Assembly (NCBI GenBank): GCA_951812725.1
Contig: OX638330.1
Coordinates: forward strand, 3,162,001-3,226,000
Direction: 5' to 3'
Source of the DNA: an uncultured Caldilineaceae bacterium
GTDB lineage: Bacteria; Chloroflexota; Anaerolineae; Caldilineales; Caldilineaceae
Length of the DNA stretch: 64,000 nt
Shown piece by piece: positions 16,310 to 25,612 of the stretch. The translations under genes were made by a program, and so were the position numbers. Numbering within the stretch: the stretch's first letter is position 1; the number at the start of each line of letters is the position of its first letter. The notes below the pieces were generated by a model, which searched no databases, was not told the DNA's origin, and saw only the letters and a program-made list of their open reading frames with translations.

Positions 16310-17221
16310 TCAGCCCAAGGCGTTGATCCTGTCGCGTATTTCCTGTGTCAGCCCCATCTCCTCAGCCTGGAAGGCCTGATCAATATGGGAGGTGGTGCGG
16401 CAGCCGATCAGCACGGAGGTGATGCCGGGCTGGCCGATCGCCCATGCCAAAGCTAGCTGCACCATCGAGATTCCCGTTTCGGAGGCCACCTCGCGCAGAC
16501 CCTCCATGCGGCGCATTGAAACGTCGTTCTCGTAGATGTCCCAATGGTCGGGCATGACATCGAAGCGGGTTCCCTTGGGGGCGGTCCAGGTTTTGGTGTA
16601 CTTGCCGGTGAGGAAACCGGCTCCAAGCGGGCTGTAGGAAGTCACGCCTATATTCTGGTCGGCGCAGAAGGGAAGCAGTTCGGTCTCAATGTCGCGGATG
16701 GCAACGTTATAGTTGGGCTGAACCGATACCATGGGGGCCCAGCCGTTCACATCGGCAATCCAGAGGGCCTTGCAAATCTGCCACGCGTCGAAGTTGCTGC
16801 ATCCCAGATAGCGCACCTTCCCTTGCTGCACAAGTGTATTCAGGGCATCCATCGTTTCTTCAAGCGGCGTGCTGGCATCGAATGCATGCAGCTGATAGAG
16901 GTCGATGACATCGGTTTGGAGGCGACGCAGGCTTTCTTCGGCGACCTGCAAGATGCGCTCGCGCCCTAAAGGCGGCACAATCTTGGTCCCCAACACCACT
17001 TTCTGGCGGTTGCTGCTGCGGGAGAGCCATTGCCCGAGAACCTTCTCCGATCCGCCGGCGGAATAGACTTCGGCTGTGTCGATCAGATTGATATCTCGGT
17101 CCATGGCGTAGTCGATGACTGAAAAGGACGTTTCAGCATCGATTTCACGACCAAAGGTAACGCTGCCCAGGCCAATTGAACTGACTTGCAGTTCAGAGTT
17201 GCCCAATTGGCGGTATTCCAT
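16310..17221 (-). CDS. aldo/keto reductase
   Basis: 303 residues. The ATG at 17221 is chosen because AGGAGGT sits 8 bases upstream; the GTG six bases earlier is too close to it. The full catalytic tetrad is present: Asp and Tyr in NLIDTAEVYSAGGSE, Lys in VVLGTKI and His in DLYQLHAFD, unlike the tandem pair at 2-1964. C-terminal phosphate-binding pattern ITSVLIGCRT. It is a typical cytosolic NADPH-dependent oxidoreductase of the YghZ/L-glyceraldehyde reductase-like type. It lies in the minus-strand catabolic operon between a second reductase and a Gfo/Idh enzyme. Confidence 0.88.
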   Translation of the reverse strand: MEYRQLGNSELQVSSIGLGSVTFGREIDAETSFSVIDYAMDRDINLIDTAEVYSAGGSEKVLGQWLSRSSNRQKVVLGTKIVPPLGRERILQVAEESLRRLQTDVIDLYQLHAFDASTPLEETMDALNTLVQQGKVRYLGCSNFDAWQICKALWIADVNGWAPMVSVQPNYNVAIRDIETELLPFCADQNIGVTSYSPLGAGFLTGKYTKTWTAPKGTRFDVMPDHWDIYENDVSMRRMEGLREVASETGISMVQLALAWAIGQPGITSVLIGCRTTSHIDQAFQAEEMGLTQEIRDRINALG

Positions 17222-17363
17222 GTTCACTACCTCCTGAAATTGCTGACTTTATGTAACTGTTCACGAAAAACTTTCGGCTGCTCGGACACGGTCAATTCGC
17301 GCTTTTCCCGAACGGTCGCCTACTTTGGTCCCGCTGGCTCGCTGAGATTCCCCTGGCATCTAT

Positions 17364-18383
17364 TCACTGTCGATGCATCCGTTTGGCAGCGGCCAAAAGG
17401 TCAGCTTGCCAGTTACTCGGATTGAGCAGGTCGGGATCGTCGATGCGAAGCTGACGCAACTCGTGGATCAGGTCAAGTGAGAGCGCGGTGGTTGCCGCCA
17501 GCAAGTTCTCCTCTAGTTCTGACTCGGTGCGCATGCCAACAAGCACCGAGCCAATGCGCGGTTCGGCGAGGGCAAAGGCGATAGCGGCCTGGGCCGGGGT
17601 GAGGGAGGGGTCCGTCCCGAGCCGTGGGCGGCCGGCGGCTTCGGCAACCAGCTGGCGGAAGCGCCTTGAACGTGCTTTCAGCGGTTCAAGCCTGTCGGGC
17701 AGGTAGTCGGCGCGTTCAGTCAATACTCCTTGCAGCAGGACGGAACGCACCAGGATGCCAACGCCGAGTCTGGTGGCTGCTGGGAAGAGCCTGTCGGCGA
17801 GACGTTGATCGAAGAGCGAATAGGTGACCTGAACGGTATCGAACAGATCCAATTCGAGCGCGGCAAGCGGCAGATCGGGGCCGTAGAAGGATCCGCCGCG
17901 CCAGAGTATCATTCCACTGGCGCGCGCGTCAGAGAAGATCTCAGCGACCAGGTCGGCCTGATCGAGAAGGTCGGCATCGACGTTGTGGATCTGCCAGATG
18001 TCGACGTAGTCGGTCTGCAGCGAATGGAGGCTGCTTTCGAGGCCGGAGAGCATGGCCCGGCGCAGGGCGTTCCCGCGCAGCGTCTTTCCGTCGGCCTGGA
18101 CAGTGGCTTTAGTAGCCAGCACGGCGCGATTGCGGCGGCCGCGAAGGGCCCGGCCCAGAATTGCCTCGCTATTACCGTAGGCTTGGGCTGTGTCAATGAA
18201 GTTTATCCCTGCGTCCAGTGCCGCGCCAACCAGTCGTTCGGCGGCGGACAAGGAGGGACGACCATAGTGTCCGGGCACTGGAATCCCATAGTCCATGCCA
18301 AGTTCCACTGTCCCCAAGGCGATGGGAGAAACGGAGAGATTTGTGCGTCCAAGTGTGCGATAATGGCTTCGATTCATGGGCAT
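17364..18383 (-). CDS. aldo/keto reductase
   Basis: 339 residues. The tetrad is complete: NFIDTAQAYGNSE (Asp, Tyr), LATKATV (Lys) and IWQIHNVD (His). SVLVGMRTESELEEN is the C-terminal cofactor-phosphate pattern. Two ATG codons (18383 and 18377) are equally possible. It is only distantly related to its neighbour at 16310. The gap of 142 bases to that neighbour is the longest in the operon but has no obvious terminator. It probably acts on a carbonyl in the same degradation route. Confidence 0.86.
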   Translation of the reverse strand: MPMNRSHYRTLGRTNLSVSPIALGTVELGMDYGIPVPGHYGRPSLSAAERLVGAALDAGINFIDTAQAYGNSEAILGRALRGRRNRAVLATKATVQADGKTLRGNALRRAMLSGLESSLHSLQTDYVDIWQIHNVDADLLDQADLVAEIFSDARASGMILWRGGSFYGPDLPLAALELDLFDTVQVTYSLFDQRLADRLFPAATRLGVGILVRSVLLQGVLTERADYLPDRLEPLKARSRRFRQLVAEAAGRPRLGTDPSLTPAQAAIAFALAEPRIGSVLVGMRTESELEENLLAATTALSLDLIHELRQLRIDDPDLLNPSNWQADLLAAAKRMHRQ

Positions 18384-18436
18384 TATAAGTAGGCGGTGGC
18401 AGGTGGCTTGTTGCTTGTGAAGTTGCCGTCATTTGA

Positions 18437-19648
18437 TCACTGATCGCTGACCTCTGACAGTTCGTGGATGGGCAGCGCACCCGTCATGTACTCCTGCTCC
18501 CACAGGGCCACGGTCTCCTTGACAAACTCGTCGACGGGTCTGTCGATGCCATGTTGCGCCATCAGCTGCGGCAGCCATTTGTGGCCAAAGGCAACATGCT
18601 GCCGTTCATCGGCCATATCGTAGCTGACGAACTGGGCCGAGAGGCGGTCGCCATTCTCTGCGTAGGCGGCCATCTGCTCGTGGCGGTGGGGGAAGGCGTG
18701 CGTTTCATTGCCCATGGTCAGGAGGCAGTATTGGGTGGCGGCGTCGTACTGACTGCGCCAGGTGTAGATGCGGGTATTCTGGGGCACGTCGGTATAGTCA
18801 TGTCCGTGGTGGGCGAGCCACTCGATGCCCAGTTTGCAGTGCCGGGTCTCGTCGTAGCAGTGGCGGGCGCTGTCGTAGGTGAAGGCCCAAGGCATGCCGG
18901 GGGAAAGGTGAATGATAAGGGCTACGGTTTCGGCGGCCAGCATCTCCTGGCTGTAGCTCTCAAAATCCCGCAGGCGCTGCGTCGCATGATCAACCGACTT
19001 AACTCGTTGGCCGGCATCGCGATTGACCAGGCTGAAGCGACTATCGCGGGCGGCGTCGCGGGGCCATTCAAACTGTGTGCGGCATGTGGGCGGTGACGGT
19101 GTCTTCTGCCGATCTTCGCGGCCCGAGACGCCACCGGCTGCTGCCAGCAGGTCAGCGATATAGGCCTCCCATTCGCCGGGGGCATGATCTGCCAGCGCTT
19201 CTTCTGCCCAAGTGAGTTGCGGTTCTTCATCCAATAGGATGTGTTTGAACGCGTACAGAGTCGGGGCGTCAGGATTGGCGAAAGTCTGCTCGCAGTGCCA
19301 ACTGTAGGTGGCAGCCAGCGCAGGTTTGATCACGCGAAACAGACCGGCCAGAAGATCTGCCTCAGTAGGAGCGTGTACTGCTTCGGCCATCAGGTGCTCA
19401 AGCGCGTCGTCGCCGGGTGGACGGAAGGCAGGGGTCTGGATTTCGCGCAGACGCTGGTAGAGGTACTGGACATGCTGCGCGTCCTCCCAGAGGAGGCGTC
19501 CCATGGCCAGTTTCCAGTCCATGTTGGCGGCGGCGGGGAGCCAGGCGGCCAGAATGCGCAGCGACTCATACTCGATAAAGCGGTACCGGTTGAGCAGTTG
19601 CTTGTTGTGGGCGAAGTTAATCTGTTCCGGCGGAGACAGTACCTGCAT
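18437..19648 (-). CDS. ferritin-like di-iron superfamily protein, function unknown
   Basis: 403 residues; AGGAGGAGG precedes the ATG. The C-terminal half shows the four-helix di-iron pattern: Glu in LAAETVAL, ExxH in YDETRHCKL, Glu in GNETHAF, then ExxH in ADERQHVAFG. The N-terminal half has a related helix with WEDAQH. Such proteins include hydroxylases, oxygenases and DUF455-like members of unknown role. Its start codon overlaps the stop of the amidohydrolase by one base (TAATG), so translation is coupled. Inside a catabolic operon, an oxygenase-like role on the substrate is plausible but unproved. Confidence 0.7.
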   Translation of the reverse strand: MQVLSPPEQINFAHNKQLLNRYRFIEYESLRILAAWLPAAANMDWKLAMGRLLWEDAQHVQYLYQRLREIQTPAFRPPGDDALEHLMAEAVHAPTEADLLAGLFRVIKPALAATYSWHCEQTFANPDAPTLYAFKHILLDEEPQLTWAEEALADHAPGEWEAYIADLLAAAGGVSGREDRQKTPSPPTCRTQFEWPRDAARDSRFSLVNRDAGQRVKSVDHATQRLRDFESYSQEMLAAETVALIIHLSPGMPWAFTYDSARHCYDETRHCKLGIEWLAHHGHDYTDVPQNTRIYTWRSQYDAATQYCLLTMGNETHAFPHRHEQMAAYAENGDRLSAQFVSYDMADERQHVAFGHKWLPQLMAQHGIDRPVDEFVKETVALWEQEYMTGALPIHELSEVSDQ

Positions 19649-20718
19649 TATCCTCCTCCTAACTGAATATCCAGGAGTTCGACGGCGTTTCCAAAGAAGA
19701 TATCTTCAACCTGACGCTCGCTCAGTTTCAGCCGCTGGCAGGAAAGGCGGATACTGCGCAACGACTCAAGTCCGATCAGCACAGGCTGCAAAGAGGTATG
19801 ATTCTCTTCCAGGTCCATCTCGTCGGCGTAGAGCCAGTGGAAAGAGTCGCCGATGGCAACACAGCGGCCGCGCGTATGACTGACATGGAAATCGGTCCCA
19901 TACATCAGCTTTTCGTGGCCCATCGTCTCGACAATCGCCTCGAACGCGCCGGCCTCGGTGACGGCAGAGGTATCGAACCAGACATTGTCCAGGCCGCGCA
20001 GGCTCTCGATGCCCTCGATCGTATGCCACGGGTTGAATCCGCGGGCGGCGTGGGCCAGAATCAACTGCATATTGGGATAGGACTGACAGTAGCGGCGGAT
20101 CGTCGCCTGGTTGACCGGGTCGGCGAGGGCGCGGTCGCGCACCATGTGAAGCGTGATGGTCAACCCCAAAGTGTTGGCCGCGGCGACGTGGTCCTCGGGC
20201 AGATAGGCCTCAATAGGGGCGGTCCAGGTCGGATCTTCGGCGGTGTAGGAGCCGGCGCCGGACTCGTCTGTGCCCAGCCTTGGATTCAGCGGCGCCATGG
20301 TGTGGTAGCATTTCAGACCGGTCATGCCCAGGCGTCGCACTTCGTCAAGAACTGTTTCAGCGTCCATGTCGGGCGAGATGATCAGTTGCCCGCGCGAGTT
20401 GCGCGCCAGAGGCGAAGCGCCTTTGATCTCTGCGCCGATGAAATCGTTGTTGGCCTGGCGATCACCGAGAAAGGCGAGGCCAAAGAAGAGGCCCCCCACG
20501 ACGCGCCCCCCCGGATGCAGCCACTCATTGAACTGCGCGTATTCTGTCAGACCAAGGCGGGGCGGCGTCGTTTCCAGCCCGGGACGAGGCTTACCGCCTG
20601 GATAGTGCTCGTGGCAGAAAAGATGCGCGTGGGCATCAATTATGCGGTCCGGTAGAAACGGAAGGATTTCCCTATCGAGAAACGTTTGATCGGCCTTGGT
20701 AAATTCATTCGAAAACAT
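19648..20718 (-). CDS. amidohydrolase-2 family metal-dependent hydrolase
   Basis: 356 residues from ATG 20718; this start gives a 61-base gap like others in the operon, while TTG 20769 would add 17 residues. TIM-barrel metal ligands are seen in order: IIDAHAHLF (His30, His32), a Lys-containing GLKCYHTM, ITLHMV, LILAHAARG and a late Asp in MYGTDFH. These are the marks of amidohydrolase-2 enzymes, which hydrolyse lactones or amides or decarboxylate. The stop codon overlaps the next gene by one base. A lactonase or decarboxylase step in the same route is likely. Confidence 0.82.
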   Translation of the reverse strand: MFSNEFTKADQTFLDREILPFLPDRIIDAHAHLFCHEHYPGGKPRPGLETTPPRLGLTEYAQFNEWLHPGGRVVGGLFFGLAFLGDRQANNDFIGAEIKGASPLARNSRGQLIISPDMDAETVLDEVRRLGMTGLKCYHTMAPLNPRLGTDESGAGSYTAEDPTWTAPIEAYLPEDHVAAANTLGLTITLHMVRDRALADPVNQATIRRYCQSYPNMQLILAHAARGFNPWHTIEGIESLRGLDNVWFDTSAVTEAGAFEAIVETMGHEKLMYGTDFHVSHTRGRCVAIGDSFHWLYADEMDLEENHTSLQPVLIGLESLRSIRLSCQRLKLSERQVEDIFFGNAVELLDIQLGGG

Positions 20719-20779
20719 GGCGGAATTCCATGGTTTGATGACCTGCGAATTTTGCCGGTAAGAGTCCAACTGCCCAATC

Positions 20780-22132
20780 CTATCGGACCTGGCGGCGGAA
20801 GGGTTCCTTTTTTAGTTCAACCTTTAGCAGTTCGTCGATGTTGCCCTGCTCCAGCCCGGCGCGAACAACCTGCAGTGACTCGGCAGCCGCTGAGCCAGTC
20901 AGCTGGATATCTTCATCTGTGTGGGCGAGCGTCGGCTTGAAGCTCATGTAAGTGTGGATACCGCGGCGGGCCATCTCCTGTATAAAGAGAGTAGAGACCT
21001 TACGGGGATCGATGTCATCGGGCGTATTGAGCGTGACGGTTGGGCCGGTATGCAGGCCGGTACAGGCGCCCTCCAGACCTGAATCGTTGATCGCTTGATT
21101 CAATGCGCTCCGCAGCTTTTCGCCGATTTCCTTGAAACGCCGCGGCGCTTCGCGGCGTTTCAATTCTCGAATTGTCGTGAGTGAGGCAGCCAGCCCAATG
21201 TTGTCGCTCCAGTAAGAACTGGAGATGAACATGTGCTTGGCCGGCTCCATCACCTCTCCCGAGCCGACTACGGCGCCCATAGGGTAGCCGTTCGACATGC
21301 ATTTGGCGACAACGGTCATATCCGGTGTGACGCCGACCACCTCCTGCACGCCGCCGACGGCGATGCGCCAGCCGCAGGATACTTCGTCGAAGATAAATAC
21401 GACGCCATGATCGGCGGCGAGTTGCTTTACCGCTTCAAGATAGCCCGGCGGCGGCAGTTCGGAGCGGGCCGGCTCCATCATGATGGCAGCGACCTCACCG
21501 GCGTGTTCTTCGAGCAGGGCGGCCAGCATCTCCAGGTCGCCGTAGATGAAAGGGACGACTGTGCCTTCCAGGGCCTTGGGCACGCCGATCGGCTCGATGC
21601 CGGCGAAGGGATATTCTCCGCTTTCAGGGTTGACGCCGTAGTTGGCGGCTTGATACCAGTCGTGCCAGCCGTGATAGCCGCAGAAAAGGATCTTGTCCTT
21701 GCCGGTTGTGCCGCGAGCGATGCGCACGGCCATGGCGCAGGCGTCTCCGCCGCCCTTGGCATAGCGAACCATCTGTGAACTGGGAATCGTGTTGTTGAGC
21801 TCTTCGGCCAGTTCCAGTTCGAGCGGGCTGTTGGTGGAGAAAAGGCTGCTGCGGTCGATCTGCTCTTTGACGGCCGCGTCGACGACATCGTCGGCGTGGC
21901 CCAGGATAATGGCGCCGACAGCACTCATCCAGTCGATGTACTCATTTTCGTCAACATCGATGAAGCGGGAACCTTTGGCGCTCTGGGCGTAAATGGGGCT
22001 GGCGCCATGCGCGAACTGGTCGGCGCGGCGGCTGATCAGCTGTGTCCAGCCGGGGATCAGTTCGCCGGCCTGCTCGTAGAGGTCGAGCGAGCGGGAAACG
22101 TCGTGTTGTGCGGACTTGGGGAACGAGGTCAT
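20780..22132 (-). CDS. class III aminotransferase (glutamate-1-semialdehyde aminomutase-like)
   Basis: 450 residues. ATG 22132 follows AAGGAGG at 6 bases and is preferred over an upstream start at 22168. The fold type I PLP blocks are present: a Gly-rich YAKGGGDACAMAVRIAR, GYHGWHDWY, FIFDEVSCGWR with the PLP-binding Asp, and the Schiff-base Lys in VVAKCMSNGYPMG. Members transfer or move amino groups on small oxo acids; true HemL is unlikely because the context is catabolic. It sits fourth in the minus-strand operon. Confidence 0.87.
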   Translation of the reverse strand: MTSFPKSAQHDVSRSLDLYEQAGELIPGWTQLISRRADQFAHGASPIYAQSAKGSRFIDVDENEYIDWMSAVGAIILGHADDVVDAAVKEQIDRSSLFSTNSPLELELAEELNNTIPSSQMVRYAKGGGDACAMAVRIARGTTGKDKILFCGYHGWHDWYQAANYGVNPESGEYPFAGIEPIGVPKALEGTVVPFIYGDLEMLAALLEEHAGEVAAIMMEPARSELPPPGYLEAVKQLAADHGVVFIFDEVSCGWRIAVGGVQEVVGVTPDMTVVAKCMSNGYPMGAVVGSGEVMEPAKHMFISSSYWSDNIGLAASLTTIRELKRREAPRRFKEIGEKLRSALNQAINDSGLEGACTGLHTGPTVTLNTPDDIDPRKVSTLFIQEMARRGIHTYMSFKPTLAHTDEDIQLTGSAAAESLQVVRAGLEQGNIDELLKVELKKEPFRRQVR

Positions 22133-22193
22133 AGCAGCCTCCTTAGGATTCCAATCGTTGGCAGCCAACAGCCGAGCTGTCGTTGGACACTGT

Positions 22194-23225
22194 CTATTCT
22201 TGCCAGTTGAAAATCACGCCCAGCATATTCTTCTCGCGATGGTAGGCCATTTCGTAGGCTTCGACCATCTCGCTATAGTGGTATCGGTGGGTGATCAGGC
22301 GACTTGGCTCCAACAGTCCATCGGCCATGAGTGAGGCGACATGGTCGGCAATATTGTCCCAGGCATAGCGGTCGGCCGTGTTGTAGGGATCGGAGCCGGC
22401 AGCGGGATAGAGATAGCCGGACCGCTCGGAGACGGCGATAATCGAAGTGCCTTTGTTGTAGAAAAGCTCCATTGCCAGCGGGTTGAAGTCCAGCGGCGGT
22501 TCGCCGCGGCCGAGCAGGCTGACGACGGAGACGCGGCCGCCGGGGCGGACGATCTCCATGGCGGTGCGAAAGGCGGGCCACGGATTGGCGGTGAGTATGA
22601 CGAGGTCTATGCCCTGGCCGCGCGTGAAGTCATCGAGTTTGGCCTCGAGATCGGGATCGTTGTAGAGGAAGTTGGCATGGGCGCCCATCCGGTCCGACAT
22701 CTCCATCCGAACAGGGCTGTTGGCGATGCCGACGACGCGGCCGCCGAAAAGTGGGCCCAAAGCGATTGCCCCCAATCCCAAGACGCCAACCCCGACAACG
22801 GCAACATTTTCACCGGGACGGAATTGGGCCTTGTGGTAGCAGTGGGCGCTGAGCGCGTAGAGGTGTGCGTAGACGGCATCCTCGTCGGCGACACCGTCCG
22901 GGATGACGACCAGGCTTTGCGACTCGGCCATGATGTATTCGGACTGGTGGGGCGCGCGGGTTACGATACGGTCGCCGACTTTCACACGGGTGACCTTACT
23001 GCCGGCGGCCTGCACGATTCCCACGTTGCTGTCGCCTACCCAGCGAGGATATCCAGGCGCGCCGGGTACCCGGTCCGCGCCTTCATAGTTGCCGCGGTCG
23101 GTGCCGATTTTCAGCGCGGAGATGCGCGTTCTTACCCAGACTTCGTCGTCGGCCAACTGACTCACGTCAAGCTCCTGCTCTTCGATGCGTAGGTCACGCG
23201 GGCCGTATAGAACTGCTATTTTCAT
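22194..23225 (-). CDS. MDR-superfamily dehydrogenase, zinc ligands absent
   Basis: 343 residues. A GroES-like N-terminal domain is followed by a Rossmann domain with VAVVGVGVLGLGAIAL. In zinc alcohol dehydrogenases a catalytic Cys occurs near residue 38 (CGTD-like); here the sequence is ALKIGTDRGNY with no Cys, and the four structural Cys are also missing. It therefore resembles zinc-independent members or bacteriochlorophyllide-dehydrogenase-like MDR proteins. Substrate unknown. The gene lies between an HpcH/HpaI aldolase and a class III aminotransferase. Confidence 0.82.
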   Translation of the reverse strand: MKIAVLYGPRDLRIEEQELDVSQLADDEVWVRTRISALKIGTDRGNYEGADRVPGAPGYPRWVGDSNVGIVQAAGSKVTRVKVGDRIVTRAPHQSEYIMAESQSLVVIPDGVADEDAVYAHLYALSAHCYHKAQFRPGENVAVVGVGVLGLGAIALGPLFGGRVVGIANSPVRMEMSDRMGAHANFLYNDPDLEAKLDDFTRGQGIDLVILTANPWPAFRTAMEIVRPGGRVSVVSLLGRGEPPLDFNPLAMELFYNKGTSIIAVSERSGYLYPAAGSDPYNTADRYAWDNIADHVASLMADGLLEPSRLITHRYHYSEMVEAYEMAYHREKNMLGVIFNWQE

Positions 23226-23276
23226 CCTGTTCCACCTTTCACGCTTTATTGTCGCGTGCCCCTGCTGGGCGGGACA

Positions 23277-24056
23277 TCATGCGCCCGGCACGCTGTCCAG
23301 GTCTTCGCTGCAGTCCTTGAGCACATTCATCAGGCTGAAATCGCCGCCCCAGGGAACCATCTGCGCGCCCATCTCGCGGTAGCGCTGGATTTCGTCCACC
23401 GAACCGGCGGTTATACCCCACAGTTTGCCATGTTTTTGGACCGCGGCAGCTACTTTCTCTATCGCTTTTTCCATGGTCAAGCCGCCGTTCTCCTGCGTAG
23501 CAATGCGAAGTGAAAGGTCGGCGGGGCCGATAAAGAGGCCGTCAATACCATCGATCGAGGCGATCTCCTCGGCGTTGGCCACGGCCTGGAGGGTCTCGAC
23601 CTGCGTGATGAGAAAAGTCTCCTGGTTGGATTCGGCGTTGTAGTTGCTCTGCGGGTCCCAGGCTGCGATACCGAAGTCTGCGTCGAGGCCGGCACCGTCC
23701 ATGCCTCGGTTGCCAAGCGGCGGGTATTTGACGGCCTGGACCAGATCGCTGGCCATTTGGGGATCGGAGATCAGGGGCATGAGAAAGCCGGTGGCGCCTT
23801 CCTCCAGGTACCTGTACAGCTTGGTGCGCTCCAGAGTGGGGGCCCGAACCATGCAGTCGATATCGTTATGAAGGCACATCATGATGATGGCCTGCACCTC
23901 GCGTTGGTCCATAGCACGGTGTTCGAGGTCAAACCAGATGCCGTCAAACTTGTAGTGGGCCGCGTAGCGGATGTAGAAGGGAAGGTAGTGGCCCAGCCCA
24001 CAGACACGGGCAAAGCCTCCGCTGCGAAACTTCTGGAGCATCTTGCTTTTGCGCAT
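23277..24056 (-). CDS. HpcH/HpaI family aldolase
   Basis: 259 residues; AAAGGAATC precedes the ATG. Family motifs are WFDLEH with the catalytic His46, CMVRAPTLE (substrate Arg), KYPPLGNRG, ITQVETLQAV with the metal-binding Glu, and DGLFIGPADLSL with the metal-binding Asp. These class II aldolases cleave 2-keto-3-deoxy sugar acids or 4-hydroxy-2-oxo acids to pyruvate plus an aldehyde. In this operon it is the best candidate for the carbon-carbon cleavage step. A second, more distant member lies at 36202. Confidence 0.88.
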   Translation of the reverse strand: MRKSKMLQKFRSGGFARVCGLGHYLPFYIRYAAHYKFDGIWFDLEHRAMDQREVQAIIMMCLHNDIDCMVRAPTLERTKLYRYLEEGATGFLMPLISDPQMASDLVQAVKYPPLGNRGMDGAGLDADFGIAAWDPQSNYNAESNQETFLITQVETLQAVANAEEIASIDGIDGLFIGPADLSLRIATQENGGLTMEKAIEKVAAAVQKHGKLWGITAGSVDEIQRYREMGAQMVPWGGDFSLMNVLKDCSEDLDSVPGA

Positions 24057-24119
24057 TGTGATTCCTTTACGATGCAGTTTTTCGCGCCGTATACGACGCA
24101 GGTGGAGTTGCTGACCGGG

Positions 24120-25292
24120 TCAGTCGCGACCGGGGTCGATTCTGGCCCAATGAATGTCCATTGTCTCGTCGGTTCCCGCGTAGTAAACGACAATAGCTGT
24201 CCCGTCGGACAGGGTCTCGCCGTAAGGTAGTCCGAAAGTCCACAGACTCATTTCGCTGAGCAGTTCGCTTGTGCTGTCTGTTTGTTCGTCGGATGCTTGT
24301 TCTTGCTGATAGAGGACCACTTCAGTTGCAGGATCAAAGGGGGCGTCGATCGTTGCGGCCAGCCGGGCGCGGATGGAGCGGCTGCCGAATCTGTCGACGT
24401 AAGGCAGCACGACGCCCCCGTCGGCCAGCATCGCAGGGCGCGCGGCCTGGTCGGCAAAACCCAGATCTTCGACGTCCGTCCAGGTATGTCCACTATCTGC
24501 GCTAATGCGACGATGAATGTTCAGGTAGCGAGTCGTGACCGTGTCGTAAGTCCAGGCGAAGATAGCGACGCGTCCATCGGGGGCAACACCGCAGCGCAGG
24601 TCCCAGTAGAAAATGCGGCTGCTGGGATCCTCGCCGGCAACGACTGGCACTTCCCAGTTTCGGTCCTCGATCGGGTTTACCTCAGAGCTAGAACTAGAGT
24701 TAGCTCTCTGGTACGAATGATTATGAAAGAAGACGACCTTTTGCATCCAGGGCGATGCGTCGTCGTACTGTTTGTTGGTCTCGATGCTGAGTGCCAGCGA
24801 CCCGTCGGCCATCTGCAGGACAGGAGCCGTAAGGCTGGGTGGGCCGATTTCCGCCGGCATCGGTACGAGCCGCCATGGGGACCAGTTTTCGCCGTTGTCG
24901 TCCGAGTCTGCCAGGAGCACTGCCATGGGAAGGCAGCCTTCGGTCTCCTCATTGAAGAGACCGCCGCCGGGATGGGACGTGCGGTCGATCCACAAGGCTG
25001 CGCCAAGCAAATGGCCTGGAGTCAACTCGGTCATGTAGAAGACGCGCAACGAACCGTAGAGGCCATCCAAGGTGGGATTCTCGAATGGTTTCCACGGTTC
25101 GCTCCATGTGCGTCCGCCGTCGAGCGAGCGGACGAATTCGACCGTTTCATCGTCCGAGTCCTTGGTGGTGCCGGTACGATAGGTTGCAAGCAGGGACGAG
25201 TCTTCGAGGGCAATGACGGTCGGGAATGTGAGGATTGCGCGGGAAGTGCCCGGCTGGCCGCGGCTGAGAATGCCGCTGTCGACTATCTGCAT
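24120..25292 (-). CDS. sialidase-like BNR-repeat beta-propeller protein
   Basis: 390 residues with no signal peptide. Three Asp-box motifs (S-x-D-x-G-x-x-W) are visible: SLDGGRTW, SDDNGENW and SADSGHTW, spaced as in six-bladed sialidase propellers. The N-terminal Arg-Ile-Pro motif of true exo-sialidases is not clear (it reads AILTFPTVIAL), so hydrolysis of sialic acid is not assured. First gene of the nine-gene minus-strand operon. Without a signal peptide it is probably cytoplasmic and acts on an imported glycoside, or it is an isomerase or lyase in a propeller fold. Confidence 0.78.
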   Translation of the reverse strand: MQIVDSGILSRGQPGTSRAILTFPTVIALEDSSLLATYRTGTTKDSDDETVEFVRSLDGGRTWSEPWKPFENPTLDGLYGSLRVFYMTELTPGHLLGAALWIDRTSHPGGGLFNEETEGCLPMAVLLADSDDNGENWSPWRLVPMPAEIGPPSLTAPVLQMADGSLALSIETNKQYDDASPWMQKVVFFHNHSYQRANSSSSSEVNPIEDRNWEVPVVAGEDPSSRIFYWDLRCGVAPDGRVAIFAWTYDTVTTRYLNIHRRISADSGHTWTDVEDLGFADQAARPAMLADGGVVLPYVDRFGSRSIRARLAATIDAPFDPATEVVLYQQEQASDEQTDSTSELLSEMSLWTFGLPYGETLSDGTAIVVYYAGTDETMDIHWARIDPGRD

Positions 25293-25323
25293 TGCAAGAC
25301 TCTTTCTGGGTTAGTTTGCGGTT

Positions 25324-25339
25324 GGAACAGCGGTGTTCC
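25324..25339. promoter_or_regulatory. inverted repeat, possible operator
   Basis: GGAACA-GCGG-TGTTCC is a perfect 6+6 inverted repeat, 32 bases before the ATG of the first gene of the minus-strand operon. It could bind a dimeric regulator, but only one copy is seen and no regulator gene is near. Confidence 0.3.
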
Positions 25340-25544
25340 GATGACCGTCAGCTATGTGGACCGAATAAGGGTATCCTACACCAGTTTGAAGCGCAATGCA
25401 CAACCACGAATCTCTGCTTGGAAATTAGCTGTGTGAGCAGTTCCTGCTGCGGTCAGCGTAAGAAGCGTAGTCGTCAGGAATCTGCGGTTTGGTTGAATGT
25501 ATTGTCTACTCCGGAGCCAGGTATAAGGCCTCAAAAATGGCGTT

Positions 25545-25572
25545 TTGACATGCACGAGGTTGATGCTATACT
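25545..25572 (+). promoter_or_regulatory. sigma-70-like promoter for the 26046 operon
   Basis: TTGACA (25545-25550), a 16-base spacer and TATACT (25567-25572). A similar TTGACT-N18-TATACT followed by a GAATTCA block precedes the SBP at 44992. The MITE-like element begins 41 bases downstream, between this promoter and the gene it should serve. Confidence 0.55.
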
Positions 25573-25612
25573 TCGGGCCACATCGCACCAGAATTCATCC
25601 CAAACTTTTTTC

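Noticed and set aside
20718..20769. N-terminal extension of the amidohydrolase from TTG 20769
   Set aside because: An AGGA lies upstream, but the ATG at 20718 gives the gap length usual in this operon and a normal family N-terminus; the choice stays open.
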